A stretch of DNA of 64,000 nucleotides from Arthrobacter ramosus (GTDB taxonomy: Bacteria > Actinomycetota > Actinomycetes > Actinomycetales > Micrococcaceae): positions 1,922,001-1,986,000 of the forward strand of contig NZ_BAAAWN010000001.1 in the NCBI RefSeq assembly GCF_039535095.1, in the 5' to 3' direction. Shown here piece after piece: positions 1-9,640 of the stretch. How positions within the stretch are numbered: the first letter of the stretch is position 1; every line of letters starts with the position of its first letter. Below the pieces are notes generated by a model. It was not told where the DNA came from. It searched no databases and was given only the letters and a program-made list of their open reading frames with translations. A program made the translations under genes and the position numbers.

Positions 1-1184
1 TCTATGGCCCCCGGTTCGGACTCCTGCGGACCATTCAGCGGCTGACAAACCTCAAGTCACTCCTCCAACTCACGGGGGACAGTTCCCTGATCGTGCACTA
101 CTTGAATGTCCTGGGCTACCACCAGCCGGACATGGTGCAGACCGGATCCAATTTCGGCGTCGGGCTGAAGCACGACAGCCCCACGCTGGCGACGGTCGGC
201 AGCGGCACCATGGTCTCCGACGGTCTATCCATCATCAACGCCGACTATTCAAACACCGCGTTCCGCCTCTCGCCTGCCGTCATTGGGGCCAGGAGCTTCT
301 TCGGCAACAACATCGCCTATCCCGCCGGAGCCAGGGTGGGCGACAACTGCCTCCTGGGCACCAAGACCATGGTGCCTTTGGAAGGTCCGCTCCGTGAGGG
401 GGTGGGCCTCCTGGGCTCTCCACCCTTTGAAATCCCGCGCACAGTAGACCGCGACAGTGCCTTCGACCGGTTCAGGACGGCGGAGGAATTGCGGCGGCGG
501 ATCCCGGCAAAGAACCGGCACAATGCTGTGACGCTGCTCCTCTACCTGCTGGGCCGCTGGGTTGAGCTCTACGTGATTCTCCTGGCCGCCTGGGCATCGC
601 AGGCCTTCCTCCCTGCGGCAGGAGGCCTCGGAGCCCTGGCCGGGTTGGGAACAATGGTCATCACCACCAACGCCCTGGCAGTCCTGGTGGAGCGGGCATC
701 CCTCCGCTTCGGAAGACTTTCACCGCTCTTCTGCTCCATCTACGAAGTGCCCTTCTGGCGGCATGAGCGCTTCTGGAAGCTCAGCGCCGGGGGCATCGTG
801 CAAATGTTCAACGGGACACCGTTCAAACCCGTGATCTGGCGCATGTTGGGGATCCGGATGGGCAAGAAGGTCTTCGACGACGGTTGCGGGATCCCCGAAA
901 GGACCCTCGTCACCATCGGGGACTATTGCACCCTCAATGTCCACTCCGGCGTGCAGTGCCATTCCATGGAGGACGGCGCGTTCAAACTCGACGCCATCAC
1001 GCTTGGTCCCGGCTGCACCCTTGGAGTAGGCGCATTCGTCCACTATGGAACCACCCTGCACGAAGGTTCCCAGCTCGAAGCCGACTCGTTCCTGATGAAG
1101 GGCGAAGACGTCCCCGCCCACAGCATCTTCGGCGGCAATCCCGCACGCGAACTCACCCGGCAAGCCGTCCCCGGACTGCCCTGA
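1..1184 (+). CDS. Pls/PosA-family NRPS-like protein, C-terminal part (5' end outside window)
   Basis: The frame is open from base 3 to the stop, so the visible 393 residues are the C-terminal part of a longer protein; the GTG at 93 is probably internal. Two left-handed beta-helix (hexapeptide acyltransferase-like) regions, around fragment residues 53-126 and 292-385, flank a hydrophobic segment at about 175-235 that should cross the membrane. This arrangement is typical of the C-terminal domain of Pls-type non-ribosomal peptide synthetases such as epsilon-poly-lysine synthetase, where an adenylation and a carrier domain come first. Those domains would lie upstream of the window, so the substrate cannot be inferred. 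A stand-alone membrane acyltransferase is less likely but possible. Confidence 0.75.
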   Translation, partial: YGPRFGLLRTIQRLTNLKSLLQLTGDSSLIVHYLNVLGYHQPDMVQTGSNFGVGLKHDSPTLATVGSGTMVSDGLSIINADYSNTAFRLSPAVIGARSFFGNNIAYPAGARVGDNCLLGTKTMVPLEGPLREGVGLLGSPPFEIPRTVDRDSAFDRFRTAEELRRRIPAKNRHNAVTLLLYLLGRWVELYVILLAAWASQAFLPAAGGLGALAGLGTMVITTNALAVLVERASLRFGRLSPLFCSIYEVPFWRHERFWKLSAGGIVQMFNGTPFKPVIWRMLGIRMGKKVFDDGCGIPERTLVTIGDYCTLNVHSGVQCHSMEDGAFKLDAITLGPGCTLGVGAFVHYGTTLHEGSQLEADSFLMKGEDVPAHSIFGGNPARELTRQAVPGLP

Positions 1185-1236
1185 CACCAGCGCTTGCCTT
1201 ACGCTGGCCTTGTTGGCACGTCGGGGAGGGGGCTGC

Positions 1237-1734
1237 ATGACCACCGTGTCGCTGTATCTGGACGTCGACGGCGTGGTGAACCCCTTCGGTCCCATGGGCT
1301 TCACCGATTGGGGTACCGAATGGAAAATCGCCGACGCTGGAATCCTGGACGTCGTTTACGCCTCCGAACTGGTTGACGAGCTCAATGAGCTGGCCGCTCA
1401 TCCCGCGGCGAGGTTTGTTTGGCTGACGACATGGCAGCGGCTCGCGCCCGAGTTCCTGTGCCCGGCCATCGGTCTCCATGGTGAGCATTGGCCCGTCTTG
1501 ACCAGCGACGGTTGGGACCAGACCGCCGATTGGTGGAAGCTGGACGTTTTGCAAAGGGACGTCCACGAGTCCGGAGCCGAACGCATCGTGTGGATGGACG
1601 ATCAGCTGAACTATGAAGCCGCGGCCCGGTCCTGGGCCGAGTTCCTCGGCAGCCGTGTGCTTTGGATCTCACCGGACCCGCGGCGGGGCCTGTCACGGAG
1701 CGATATCGCGGCCGTTCGGCAATTCCTTGGATGA
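1237..1734 (+). CDS. HAD-superfamily-like protein
   Basis: A 165-residue protein. The N-terminus LYLDVDGVVNPFGP carries the DxDGV nucleophile motif of HAD hydrolases at residues 6-10. A late VWMDDQLN fits the acidic motif IV. The ATG at 1237 is preferred over an in-frame GTG/TTG further upstream because a purine-rich GGGGAGGGGG Shine-Dalgarno lies at 1222-1231. No cap domain is apparent, so it is a short member; similar proteins are annotated as HAD domain or secreted-protein-like in actinobacteria. Substrate unknown. It stands alone between the Pls-type gene and the phosphate transporter. Confidence 0.7.
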   Translation: MTTVSLYLDVDGVVNPFGPMGFTDWGTEWKIADAGILDVVYASELVDELNELAAHPAARFVWLTTWQRLAPEFLCPAIGLHGEHWPVLTSDGWDQTADWWKLDVLQRDVHESGAERIVWMDDQLNYEAAARSWAEFLGSRVLWISPDPRRGLSRSDIAAVRQFLG

Positions 1735-1813
1735 TTCGATGTTTGGCCATGCCTGCAATGGCACGTAGGATTCTTAAGGTTTCACGCCCGCCATGGTTAA
1801 TTCCGCCAGTACA

Positions 1814-1835
1814 GTCAGATGAACGCTTGCTGAAC
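1814..1835 (-). promoter_or_regulatory. candidate PHO box (two 11-nt direct repeats) upstream of pit
   Basis: Read on the minus strand, GTTCAGCAAGC is followed directly by GTTCATCTGAC, so GTTCA recurs exactly 11 nt apart. Streptomyces PhoP binds 11-nt direct repeat units beginning with GTTCA, and RegX3 boxes in mycobacteria share that core. The site lies 67-88 nt before the GTG of a phosphate transporter, which is a sensible place. The conservation of only the GTTCA core makes this a candidate, not a proven operator. Confidence 0.4.
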
Positions 1836-1901
1836 TGTTTGTTTCGGGCAAGCCCGGGGAAGTGAAACTGCGCATCGTCGACTCTGCAGATTGGGCACCG
1901 G

Positions 1902-3112
<1,211 letters not shown>

Positions 3113-3116
<4 letters not shown>

Positions 3117-3334
3117 AGTGGTTGGATCTGGTGCAGGTAGCCGGCGCGACCCTTGTGGCGGCGTTGGTCCTCGTAGTGCTCTATTCGCTCGGCGTCCGGC
3201 TCACTGCCATCGCGGGCGACGCCCGGCAGAAGTCACCGGTCATGGTCCGGTCCCTTGCCTACCTGTGTTTCGCAGCCTGCGGAATCGCCGTGCTTTTCGG
3301 AATCTATCTGATCGTTCCTTACTTCTCGAAGTAG
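3113..3334 (+). CDS. small two-helix membrane protein linked to pit
   Basis: A 73-residue protein whose ATG overlaps the pit stop (ATGA), so it is translationally coupled to the transporter. Two hydrophobic segments are visible, at about residues 9-29 and 48-69, with a polar loop containing DARQKS between them. Small proteins of this shape commonly follow pit in Arthrobacter-like genomes, though no function is known to me. It may be an accessory subunit or regulator of Pit; that is inference from position only. Confidence 0.7.
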
Positions 3335-3370
3335 CTGTGAACGCCGCTGCCTCATGGGTAGGGTGGGGCC

Positions 3371-3967
3371 ATGGCGGATTTCCAGTACTACGTGGCATCC
3401 TCGCTTGACGGGTTCATCGCCACGAAAGAAGACGATCTCGGCTGGCTGCTCCAGTTCGAAGAGGCCGAGGGCGTCACCGAAAGCTACGAAGACTTCATGG
3501 CGGGCATCGGCTGCATTGTCATGGGCGGCCAGACCTACCGCTGGCTCATGGAACACGAACCGGGCAAATGGCCTTACCCGGGTATTCCATGCTGGATCTT
3601 CACCCACCGCGAATACGCCGCGCCGCCCGGTGCGGACGTCACGTTCGTGCGTGGAGAGGTTGAGGAGTTCGCGCCGGACCTGATTGCCGACGCCGGCGAC
3701 AAGAACGTATGGCTGGTTGGCGGTGGAAACCTTGTTGCCCAGTTCGCCAGGGCCGGCCTGCTCGACGAGATGATTGTCACCCTTATCCCCGTCGCCTTGG
3801 GTTCCGGTAAGCGATTGCTGCCTGTCGAGAGCCCGACGGCGCCGCTCGAGTTGAGCTCGTCCCGCACCCTTGGTGGCGCTGCAGTCGAGCTGCGCTACAG
3901 GTTCCCCGCGCGTGCCGGGTCAGCGGGCCCTGTTCTCCCGGATCATGTTGGTAATCCGGGCAGTTGA
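3371..3967 (+). CDS. dihydrofolate reductase-family protein (RibD C-terminal-like)
   Basis: A 198-residue protein with the RibD C-terminal/DHFR-like fold: ASLDGFIATKED at the N-terminus, IVMGGQTYRW in the middle, NVWLVGGGNLVAQF as the nucleotide-binding GGG motif, and TLIPVALGSGKRLLP near the end. Proteins of this family reduce pterin- or pyrimidine-like substrates with NADPH in characterised cases; the substrate here is unknown. The usual family end is near VELRYR; the last 20 or so residues are low in similarity and are encoded opposite the end of the convergent thioesterase gene (48-bp overlap), so they may result from loss of an earlier stop. Confidence 0.8.
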   Translation: MADFQYYVASSLDGFIATKEDDLGWLLQFEEAEGVTESYEDFMAGIGCIVMGGQTYRWLMEHEPGKWPYPGIPCWIFTHREYAAPPGADVTFVRGEVEEFAPDLIADAGDKNVWLVGGGNLVAQFARAGLLDEMIVTLIPVALGSGKRLLPVESPTAPLELSSSRTLGGAAVELRYRFPARAGSAGPVLPDHVGNPGS

Positions 3968-4387
3968 CAGCCGTCGGCCATGTTCGTCGGTCATGACAAT
4001 TTCGTGCGTGGCGAGCGTGCCGCCCAAGTGGATGGCTGTGCATGTGCCGGTGACCAGGCCGCTCGCTATGGAGCGATGGTGGGTTGCGCCCACCTCGATT
4101 CCCACCACATGGCGTCCGGATCCGGCATGCAGGGCCGCCGCGAAGGAGCCCAAGGTTTCGGCGAGGACCACATGGGCTCCGCCGTGAAGGATGCCGGCAA
4201 CCTGGGTATTGCCCTCCACCGGCATGGTGGCGACGGTACGTTCGGGGCCCAGTTCAAGGAACTTGATGCCCATCTTCGCCACGAGCGAGCCCACGCCATA
4301 GCGGGAAAGCCAACCGTGCAACTCCAGCGGGACGCCAGCCGCATTGAGTTCGTCGGTGAACGGGCCCGGCGTGAAATTGTCCATCAT
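3920..4387 (-). CDS. hotdog-fold thioesterase, PaaI/YbaW-like
   Basis: A 155-residue protein expected to hydrolyse acyl-CoA thioesters. The segment GNTQVAGILHGGAHVVLAET (about residues 57-76) contains the HGG and nearby acidic residue typical of PaaI-type hotdog thioesterases, and THHRSIASG fits the next strand. The start is set at the first of two ATG codons, at 4387; the frame stays open upstream, but that part is repetitive and opposite polA. The gene is divergent from polA with only 19 nt between start codons, and converges with the DHFR-like gene. It resembles menaquinone-pathway thioesterases too (1,4-dihydroxy-2-naphthoyl-CoA), so the substrate is open. Confidence 0.82.
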   Translation of the reverse strand: MMDNFTPGPFTDELNAAGVPLELHGWLSRYGVGSLVAKMGIKFLELGPERTVATMPVEGNTQVAGILHGGAHVVLAETLGSFAAALHAGSGRHVVGIEVGATHHRSIASGLVTGTCTAIHLGGTLATHEIVMTDEHGRRLSTARITNMIRENRAR

Positions 4388-4399
4388 GGCAACTAGGCT
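4377..4399 (+). promoter_or_regulatory. polA promoter, PafBC-type candidate, leaderless
   Basis: TTGTC at 4377-4381 begins a 9-nt element followed by exactly 8 nt and then TAGGCT at 4394-4399. This matches the spacing of the mycobacterial RecA-NDp/PafBC element (TTGTCRGTG-N8-TANNNT), although only the first five bases of the upstream part match. The polA GTG at 4407 lies 7 nt after the -10 box, leaving no room for a ribosome binding site. The element overlaps the start of the divergent thioesterase gene. Confidence 0.5.
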
Positions 4400-4406
4400 G
4401 GCACCT

Positions 4407-7235
4407 GTGAGCGAAACAACCAAACCGGACTCAGTTCCAACGGCAACGTCAACGCCAGTGTCAACTGGAACAACAACATCAACTGGAACAGCAACATCAA
4501 CTGCCACCGCAACGGCACCAGACCCTTCAACAGCCATGGCGGGCACCGCGGCAGGTGGCCGGCCGAGGCTCTTGGTCCTCGATGGTCACTCGATGGCGTT
4601 CCGGGCGTTCTATGCTCTTCCGGCAGAGAACTTCGCCACATCCTCGGGCCAGCACACCAACGCCGTGCATGGCTTCACCTCGATGTTGATCAACCTCATC
4701 AAGGACCAGAAGCCCACCCACGTCGCGGTGGCCTTCGATGTCTCGGACGACACGACGTTCCGCAAGGCGGAGTACAGCGAATACAAGGCTGGCCGCAACG
4801 AGACGCCGCAGGAATTCCGCGGGCAGATCGATCTCATCGACCATGTCATGGAGGCATGGGGCATCAAGACCATCAAGATGCCCGGCTACGAGGCTGACGA
4901 CATCCTCGCCACACTCGCAGCGCGGGGCGAGGCCGCAGGCTACGAAGTCCTCCTGGTTTCAGGGGACCGTGACGCTTTCCAGCTCATCACGGACAACGTG
5001 TTCGTCCTGTACCCGAAACAGGGCGTGTCCAATATTCCTCGCATGGACGCGGCAGCCATCGAAGAAAAGTACTTCGTGCCCCCGTCCCGCTACTCCGATC
5101 TTGCCGCGCTGGTAGGAGAGACCGCCGACAACCTTGCGGGCGTCCCCGGCGTCGGCCCCAAGACCGCAGCCAAATGGATCAACCTTTACGGCGGCCTGGA
5201 AGGGATCCTGGAGAACCTGGATTCCATCGGCGGCAAAGTCGGTGGCGCCCTCCGGGATAACATCGATGCCGTCAAGCGCAATCGCCGCCTCAACCAGCTC
5301 CTCAGGGACCTTGAGCTCCCCGTGACGCTCGCGGAACTTGAGGAGCCGCGTCCAAATCGCCAGGAGATCGAGACACTCTTCGACACCCTCGAGTTCAGGA
5401 CCCTCCGCCCCCGGCTGTTCGCTCTCTATGGCGATGACACCGCCGGCGCGCCTCCCGAAACCATCGACGCGCCCGACTACAAGATCCTGGAGGACGCCGC
5501 CGCCCTGGAGCAGTTCTTCGCCGCCGGTGCGGGGAGCCGTGCCGCCGTCGCCGTGCAGTTGGTGCCGGGACGGATTGGCGACGACGCCGATGCACTCGCC
5601 ATCGTGCGCGCCAACGGTGCTGCTTACATCGAGCTATCGTCCTTGGACGCTGCGGCCGATGCCGTCTTGGCAAAGTGGCTGCGGGACCCCGAAGAGGCCA
5701 AGGTCATGCACGAGTTCAAGGACGCATTGAAGGCCTTGCACCACCGTGGACTTGCCTTGGAAGGGGTGGTGGACGACACTGCCATTTCTGGCTACCTGAT
5801 CCAGCCGGACCGCCGCAGCTACGAGCTCGCCGAGCTCGCCCAGCACCATTTGAGGATCACTGTCACGACCGCGGCGACGCAAACCGGCCAGCTGGAACTC
5901 GAACTTGGCGATGGGCCGGACGGTGCCGCGGCCAGCGCGCTCGTCCAGCAGGCCGCCGTCGTGCACGCACTGAGCAAGCACTTCGAAAGCGAGCTCGCCG
6001 AGCGCAAGGCCGAGGCGCTCCTGACCACGTTGGAGCTGCCGGTCGCGCGAGTTCTGGCCCAGATGGAACTCTCGGGCATTGCCATCTCCACGGAGCGCCT
6101 GAACGAACAGCTCGCGGACCTCGCGAAGGTGATCGACAACGCCCAGGAGCAGGCATTTGCAGCCATTGGCCACGAAGTCAATCTCGGCTCGCCCAAGCAG
6201 CTCCAGACGGTCCTCTTCGAAGAACTTGGCCTGCCCAAAACCAAGAAGATCAAGTCCGGCTACACAACGGACGCCGCCTCGCTGAAGGCTCTCCTGGAGA
6301 AGACCGGCCACGAGTTCCTGGTGCAGCTCATGGCCCACCGCGAATCCTCCAAGCTGGCCCAAATGCTGGAGACCCTCAAGAAATCAGTGGCTGAGGACGG
6401 CCGCATCCACACGACGTACGCGCAGAACGTCGCGGCCACGGGGCGTATTTCCTCGAACAATCCCAATCTGCAGAACATCCCGGTGCGCAGCGAGGAAGGC
6501 CGGCGCGTCCGTGGAATTTTCGTCGTCAGTGACGGCTACGAATGCCTGTTGTCGGCCGACTACTCGCAGATCGAAATGCGTATCATGGCGCATTTGTCCG
6601 GCGATGAAGGACTCATCCAGGCGTACAAGGAGGGTGAGGACCTGCACCGCTATGTCGGCTCGCACATCTTCAACGTGGCACCGGACGAGGTCACCAGTGC
6701 CATGCGCTCCAAGGTCAAGGCCATGTCCTATGGATTGGCCTACGGTCTGACTTCGTTCGGCCTGTCCAAGCAACTGGAAATCTCGGTCGACGAAGCCAGG
6801 ACCCTCATGAAGGACTACTTCGACCGCTTCGGCGCAGTGCGGGACTATCTGCGTGGCGTGGTGGAGCAGGCCCGGATCGACGGCTACACGTCCACGATCG
6901 AAGGCCGCCGCCGCTATCTTCCGGACCTGACCAGCACGGACCGCCAGCACCGGGAGATCGCCGAGCGCATCGCACTGAACTCGCCGATCCAGGGTTCGGC
7001 GGCGGACCTCATGAAGCGGGCGATGCTCGGCGTTTCGGCCGAGTTGACCAGCCAGGGGCTGAAGTCCCGGATGCTGCTGCAGGTCCATGACGAACTTGTG
7101 CTCGAGGTTGCCCCCGGTGAACGCGAAGCCGTCGAAAAGCTCGTGACCGAACAAATGGGCACGGCGGCCGAGCTCACGGTGCCGCTGGACGTGCAGCTCG
7201 GAGTCGGCTCCAGCTGGTACGACGCCGGACACTAA
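4407..7235 (+). CDS. polA: DNA polymerase I
   Basis: A 942-residue polymerase for gap filling and RNA-primer removal. The 5' nuclease domain begins with LLVLDGHSMAFRAFYALP after a Thr/Ser/Ala-rich N-terminal tail, and includes the helix-hairpin-helix AGVPGVGPKTAAKWI. The polymerase motifs are intact: A DYSQIEMR, B RSKVKAMSYGLAYG, C LLQVHDELV. The middle domain lacks the DxE of proofreading exonucleases (VAVQL stands at the first position), as known for actinobacterial PolA, so 3'-5' editing should be absent. The start is chosen at GTG 4407 because a TAGGCT box lies 7 nt upstream; ATG 4386 would sit inside the promoter and overlap the divergent start codon. The tail is built from short ACATCAACTGGAAC-type repeats. 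Confidence 0.95.
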   Translation: MSETTKPDSVPTATSTPVSTGTTTSTGTATSTATATAPDPSTAMAGTAAGGRPRLLVLDGHSMAFRAFYALPAENFATSSGQHTNAVHGFTSMLINLIKDQKPTHVAVAFDVSDDTTFRKAEYSEYKAGRNETPQEFRGQIDLIDHVMEAWGIKTIKMPGYEADDILATLAARGEAAGYEVLLVSGDRDAFQLITDNVFVLYPKQGVSNIPRMDAAAIEEKYFVPPSRYSDLAALVGETADNLAGVPGVGPKTAAKWINLYGGLEGILENLDSIGGKVGGALRDNIDAVKRNRRLNQLLRDLELPVTLAELEEPRPNRQEIETLFDTLEFRTLRPRLFALYGDDTAGAPPETIDAPDYKILEDAAALEQFFAAGAGSRAAVAVQLVPGRIGDDADALAIVRANGAAYIELSSLDAAADAVLAKWLRDPEEAKVMHEFKDALKALHHRGLALEGVVDDTAISGYLIQPDRRSYELAELAQHHLRITVTTAATQTGQLELELGDGPDGAAASALVQQAAVVHALSKHFESELAERKAEALLTTLELPVARVLAQMELSGIAISTERLNEQLADLAKVIDNAQEQAFAAIGHEVNLGSPKQLQTVLFEELGLPKTKKIKSGYTTDAASLKALLEKTGHEFLVQLMAHRESSKLAQMLETLKKSVAEDGRIHTTYAQNVAATGRISSNNPNLQNIPVRSEEGRRVRGIFVVSDGYECLLSADYSQIEMRIMAHLSGDEGLIQAYKEGEDLHRYVGSHIFNVAPDEVTSAMRSKVKAMSYGLAYGLTSFGLSKQLEISVDEARTLMKDYFDRFGAVRDYLRGVVEQARIDGYTSTIEGRRRYLPDLTSTDRQHREIAERIALNSPIQGSAADLMKRAMLGVSAELTSQGLKSRMLLQVHDELVLEVAPGEREAVEKLVTEQMGTAAELTVPLDVQLGVGSSWYDAGH

Positions 7236-7245
7236 CAGGCGCACA

Positions 7246-7298
7246 GGCCTGCGTTGCAGGCCGGGATGGGGCACGCCGCTGATAAGGTGGCGTGCCCC
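7246..7298 (+). terminator. two hairpins after polA
   Basis: GGCCTGC/GCAGGCC with a 3-nt loop at 7246-7262, then GGGGCACGCC/GGCGTGCCCC at 7268-7298 around an 11-nt loop. Neither has a T-tract. They lie between the polA stop and the next promoter, so they probably end or stabilise the polA transcript. Confidence 0.5.
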
Positions 7299-7311
7299 CA
7301 TGCTGTCTGGC

Positions 7312-7317
7312 TAGGCT
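7312..7317 (+). promoter_or_regulatory. -10 box TAGGCT of the eis-like gene, leaderless
   Basis: TAGGCT is followed by six bases (CGGGAC) and then the GTG start at 7324. No Shine-Dalgarno fits. The same hexamer and near-identical spacing precede polA. Confidence 0.5.
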
Positions 7318-7323
7318 CGGGAC

Positions 7324-8640
7324 GTGGCTGATCCCAAGGAAACAAACGAAAAATACAACGTCAAGCGCTTTCGTTCCGTCGAGAAGGAGAACCCGGACTA
7401 CGGACAAGCACGTGATTGGCTCCAGGCCGTTGGCTTCGGATTCCACGACGAGCAACGAAGCGATGAGCTCATCGACAAGATTCTCGCGATGTACCAAGCG
7501 GACAACCGTGAGCTGACGGGCGTTTACGTCAACGAAGAACCTCCGCTGCATGCGCTCAACCCGGGATTTCCGGTTGCGACCTTTGGAACGCTGGAAAACA
7601 ACCTGAATGTTGGCTTCGGCCAGGAACTACGGACGCGCCAGATCACCGCTGTCACCGTCCGCGGAACGCATCGGCGGCATGGCATCCTGCGGGGGATGAT
7701 GACCGCCGATCTCACCGATGCCAAGGACGACGGTTTCGCCATGGCCGCCCTGACCGCGTCCGAGGCATCCATCTATGGCCGCTTTGGTTTTGGCGTCGCA
7801 ACCTTCGAGCGGAGCATCAAGGTGGACACCGGTCCGAAATTCCGCATCCGTCATGAGCCCGTCGGCCGGGTGGAGATCGCAGATCCAAGAGTCCTTCTCG
7901 AACTCGCGCCCGAGGTTTTCGAACGGGTTCACCACCGTACGCCGGGGTCCATCGTGAGGCAGGACTCCTACCGCCATCACGTGTCCGGGGCCATGAAGCG
8001 CGACGGCAGTGAAGACAAGGCCATCAAGTGTGCGCTCCACTACGGACCGGACGGCGCCGTTGACGGTTACGTGTCCTACAAGTTCGCCGGCTGGGACACG
8101 AAGCCATACACGGTGGAAATCGTGGACCTCGTCGCCGCGACAGACTCCGCATACCTGGAACTGTGGCAATTCCTGGGCAGCATCGATCTCGTCGATCGGG
8201 TCTCCTGGCCTGAGGCTCCCGTTGAAGACCCCCTTGCGTGGGCGCTCGAGGACGGACGTTGCGTCACGTCTTCCGACTATCGGGACATGTTGTGGTTGCG
8301 CGTCCTGGACGTCCCTGCAGCCTTGTCAGCCCGCCGCTACGGCGCCGACGGACGGTTGGTGCTCGAAGTCCGGGACGCGCTCGGTTTTGCCGACGGTACG
8401 TGGGAATTGACGTCCGACGGCGGCGTCGTCACCGTCAGTGAGGCGGGTGGCGGGAGCCAGGACTTGAGTCCGGACCTGAGCATGGATGTCACCGATTTGG
8501 GGTCTGTCTATTTGGGTGCCGTCAATCCTGTAACCTTGGCTTCGGCAGGCCGGATCCGCGAGCACACGCCCGGAGCAGCATTGGCTGCCCAGCACATGTT
8601 CGCCGTCGAACGTCCAGCCCATTGCCTGACGCATTTCTAG
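7324..8640 (+). CDS. eis: Eis-like GNAT N-acetyltransferase
   Basis: A 438-residue protein of the Eis family (two fused GNAT domains plus a sterol-carrier-like C-terminal domain). The acetyl-CoA loop reads AVTVRGTHRRHGILRGMM at about residues 115-132. ASIYGRFGFGVAT supplies the Tyr used as general acid in mycobacterial Eis, and the chain ends in Phe, whose free carboxylate serves as base in that enzyme. Characterised Eis proteins acetylate aminoglycosides and other amines at several positions; here only the family is supported, and the natural substrate is unknown. It is transcribed alone from a leaderless-type promoter. Confidence 0.85.
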   Translation: MADPKETNEKYNVKRFRSVEKENPDYGQARDWLQAVGFGFHDEQRSDELIDKILAMYQADNRELTGVYVNEEPPLHALNPGFPVATFGTLENNLNVGFGQELRTRQITAVTVRGTHRRHGILRGMMTADLTDAKDDGFAMAALTASEASIYGRFGFGVATFERSIKVDTGPKFRIRHEPVGRVEIADPRVLLELAPEVFERVHHRTPGSIVRQDSYRHHVSGAMKRDGSEDKAIKCALHYGPDGAVDGYVSYKFAGWDTKPYTVEIVDLVAATDSAYLELWQFLGSIDLVDRVSWPEAPVEDPLAWALEDGRCVTSSDYRDMLWLRVLDVPAALSARRYGADGRLVLEVRDALGFADGTWELTSDGGVVTVSEAGGGSQDLSPDLSMDVTDLGSVYLGAVNPVTLASAGRIREHTPGAALAAQHMFAVERPAHCLTHF

Positions 8641-8681
8641 GCACATCTCCACACTCAGGATCTACAACAGAAGAGGATTCC

Positions 8682-9614
8682 ATGGGGGAATTCCAGCCGG
8701 GGGGCCACTCGTCCGGCCCATCGGGGCTGCCGGGCCGGAGGTCGTTGCTGGCGGCTGCCGCCGGACTCGCGATGACCGGACTGGCCGCCTGCGCCCAACA
8801 ACCGGCAGCTGCACCCGAGCCTCGCCCCACAACGGTTTCAACGCCGGTCGTGGAAGAGGCGGGCCAGTATCCGGTCGTGCCCGAAACGCGGCCGACACCG
8901 CCGTCGAAGTCCCAGGTTGTGGCCGAATTTTCGGGGCGCAAGCCCGTCGAATGGGGGCTTGCTGTCGCCGGGGTGGTTTCGAAAACCGCGTCCACGCATG
9001 CGGTCTTGACGTTTGACGCTTGCGGTGGCCCCCAGGGTTCGGATTGCGATCAACGCTTGCTCAAGACCTTGCGCAAGCTCAACGTTCCCGCCACCTTGTT
9101 CGTCAACGGCCGTTGGATCAAGGCCAACCCCGGGCTGGCCGCCGATCTCGCGGCCGATCCTTTGTTCGAGCTCGGCAACCACGGCTTCCGGCACCAGCCC
9201 CTATCGGTCAACGGTCGCTCAGCGTACGGCATCCCGGGCACCGCCAATGCGGGCGAAGTGTATGACGAGGTCATGGGCAACCAGGAGGTCATGGAGCGGC
9301 TCTGCGGCAAAGCCCCCCGCTTCTTCAGGGCCGGAACCGCCTACTACGACGACGTCGCCGTGGCGATCACCAATGCCCTCGGACTGGTCCCGGTGAGCTT
9401 CACGGTGAACGGCGACGGCGGCGCGACCTTCCCGGCCCCGACGGTCGCGGGCGAAGTGGGCAAAATCGCTGCAGGACAGGGCGCCGGCCAGATTGTGATC
9501 TCGCATTTCAACCAGCCCGCCGGCGGCACTGCGGAGGGATATGCGCGAGCCCTTCCAGGCTTGCTGGACCGTGGCGTGACGTTCGCGCGGCTCGGTGACA
9601 CGCTGCCGCTTTGA
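8682..9614 (+). CDS. polysaccharide deacetylase-like lipoprotein (NodB homology)
   Basis: A 310-residue secreted protein. The N-terminus has twin Arg (PGRRSLLAAAAGLAMTGLAAC) ending in a lipobox LAAC, so it is probably exported by Tat or Sec and lipid-anchored. The NodB domain follows a Pro-rich linker: motif 1 AVLTFDACGG, motif 2 NHGFRHQPL (the HxxxH metal pair), and late IVISHFNQP. The expected reaction is deacetylation of N-acetyl sugars in the cell wall or a polysaccharide. Motif 1 has DA instead of the usual DD, as in some subfamilies. The ATG at 8682 has AGAAGAGG 6 nt upstream; an ATG at 8622 overlaps the eis-like gene and would bury the signal peptide. Confidence 0.85.
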   Translation: MGEFQPGGHSSGPSGLPGRRSLLAAAAGLAMTGLAACAQQPAAAPEPRPTTVSTPVVEEAGQYPVVPETRPTPPSKSQVVAEFSGRKPVEWGLAVAGVVSKTASTHAVLTFDACGGPQGSDCDQRLLKTLRKLNVPATLFVNGRWIKANPGLAADLAADPLFELGNHGFRHQPLSVNGRSAYGIPGTANAGEVYDEVMGNQEVMERLCGKAPRFFRAGTAYYDDVAVAITNALGLVPVSFTVNGDGGATFPAPTVAGEVGKIAAGQGAGQIVISHFNQPAGGTAEGYARALPGLLDRGVTFARLGDTLPL

Positions 9615-9640
9615 CCCTCCTTGAGGCGAACGACTAGAAT
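9611..9640 (+). promoter_or_regulatory. rpsA promoter
   Basis: TTGACC at 9611-9616 and TAGAAT at 9635-9640 are separated by 18 bp, close to the housekeeping consensus. The -35 box overlaps the stop codon of the upstream gene. Transcription from here would give a 5' leader of roughly 130 nt, with a small GCGCA/TGCGC hairpin at 9647-9663. Confidence 0.6.
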
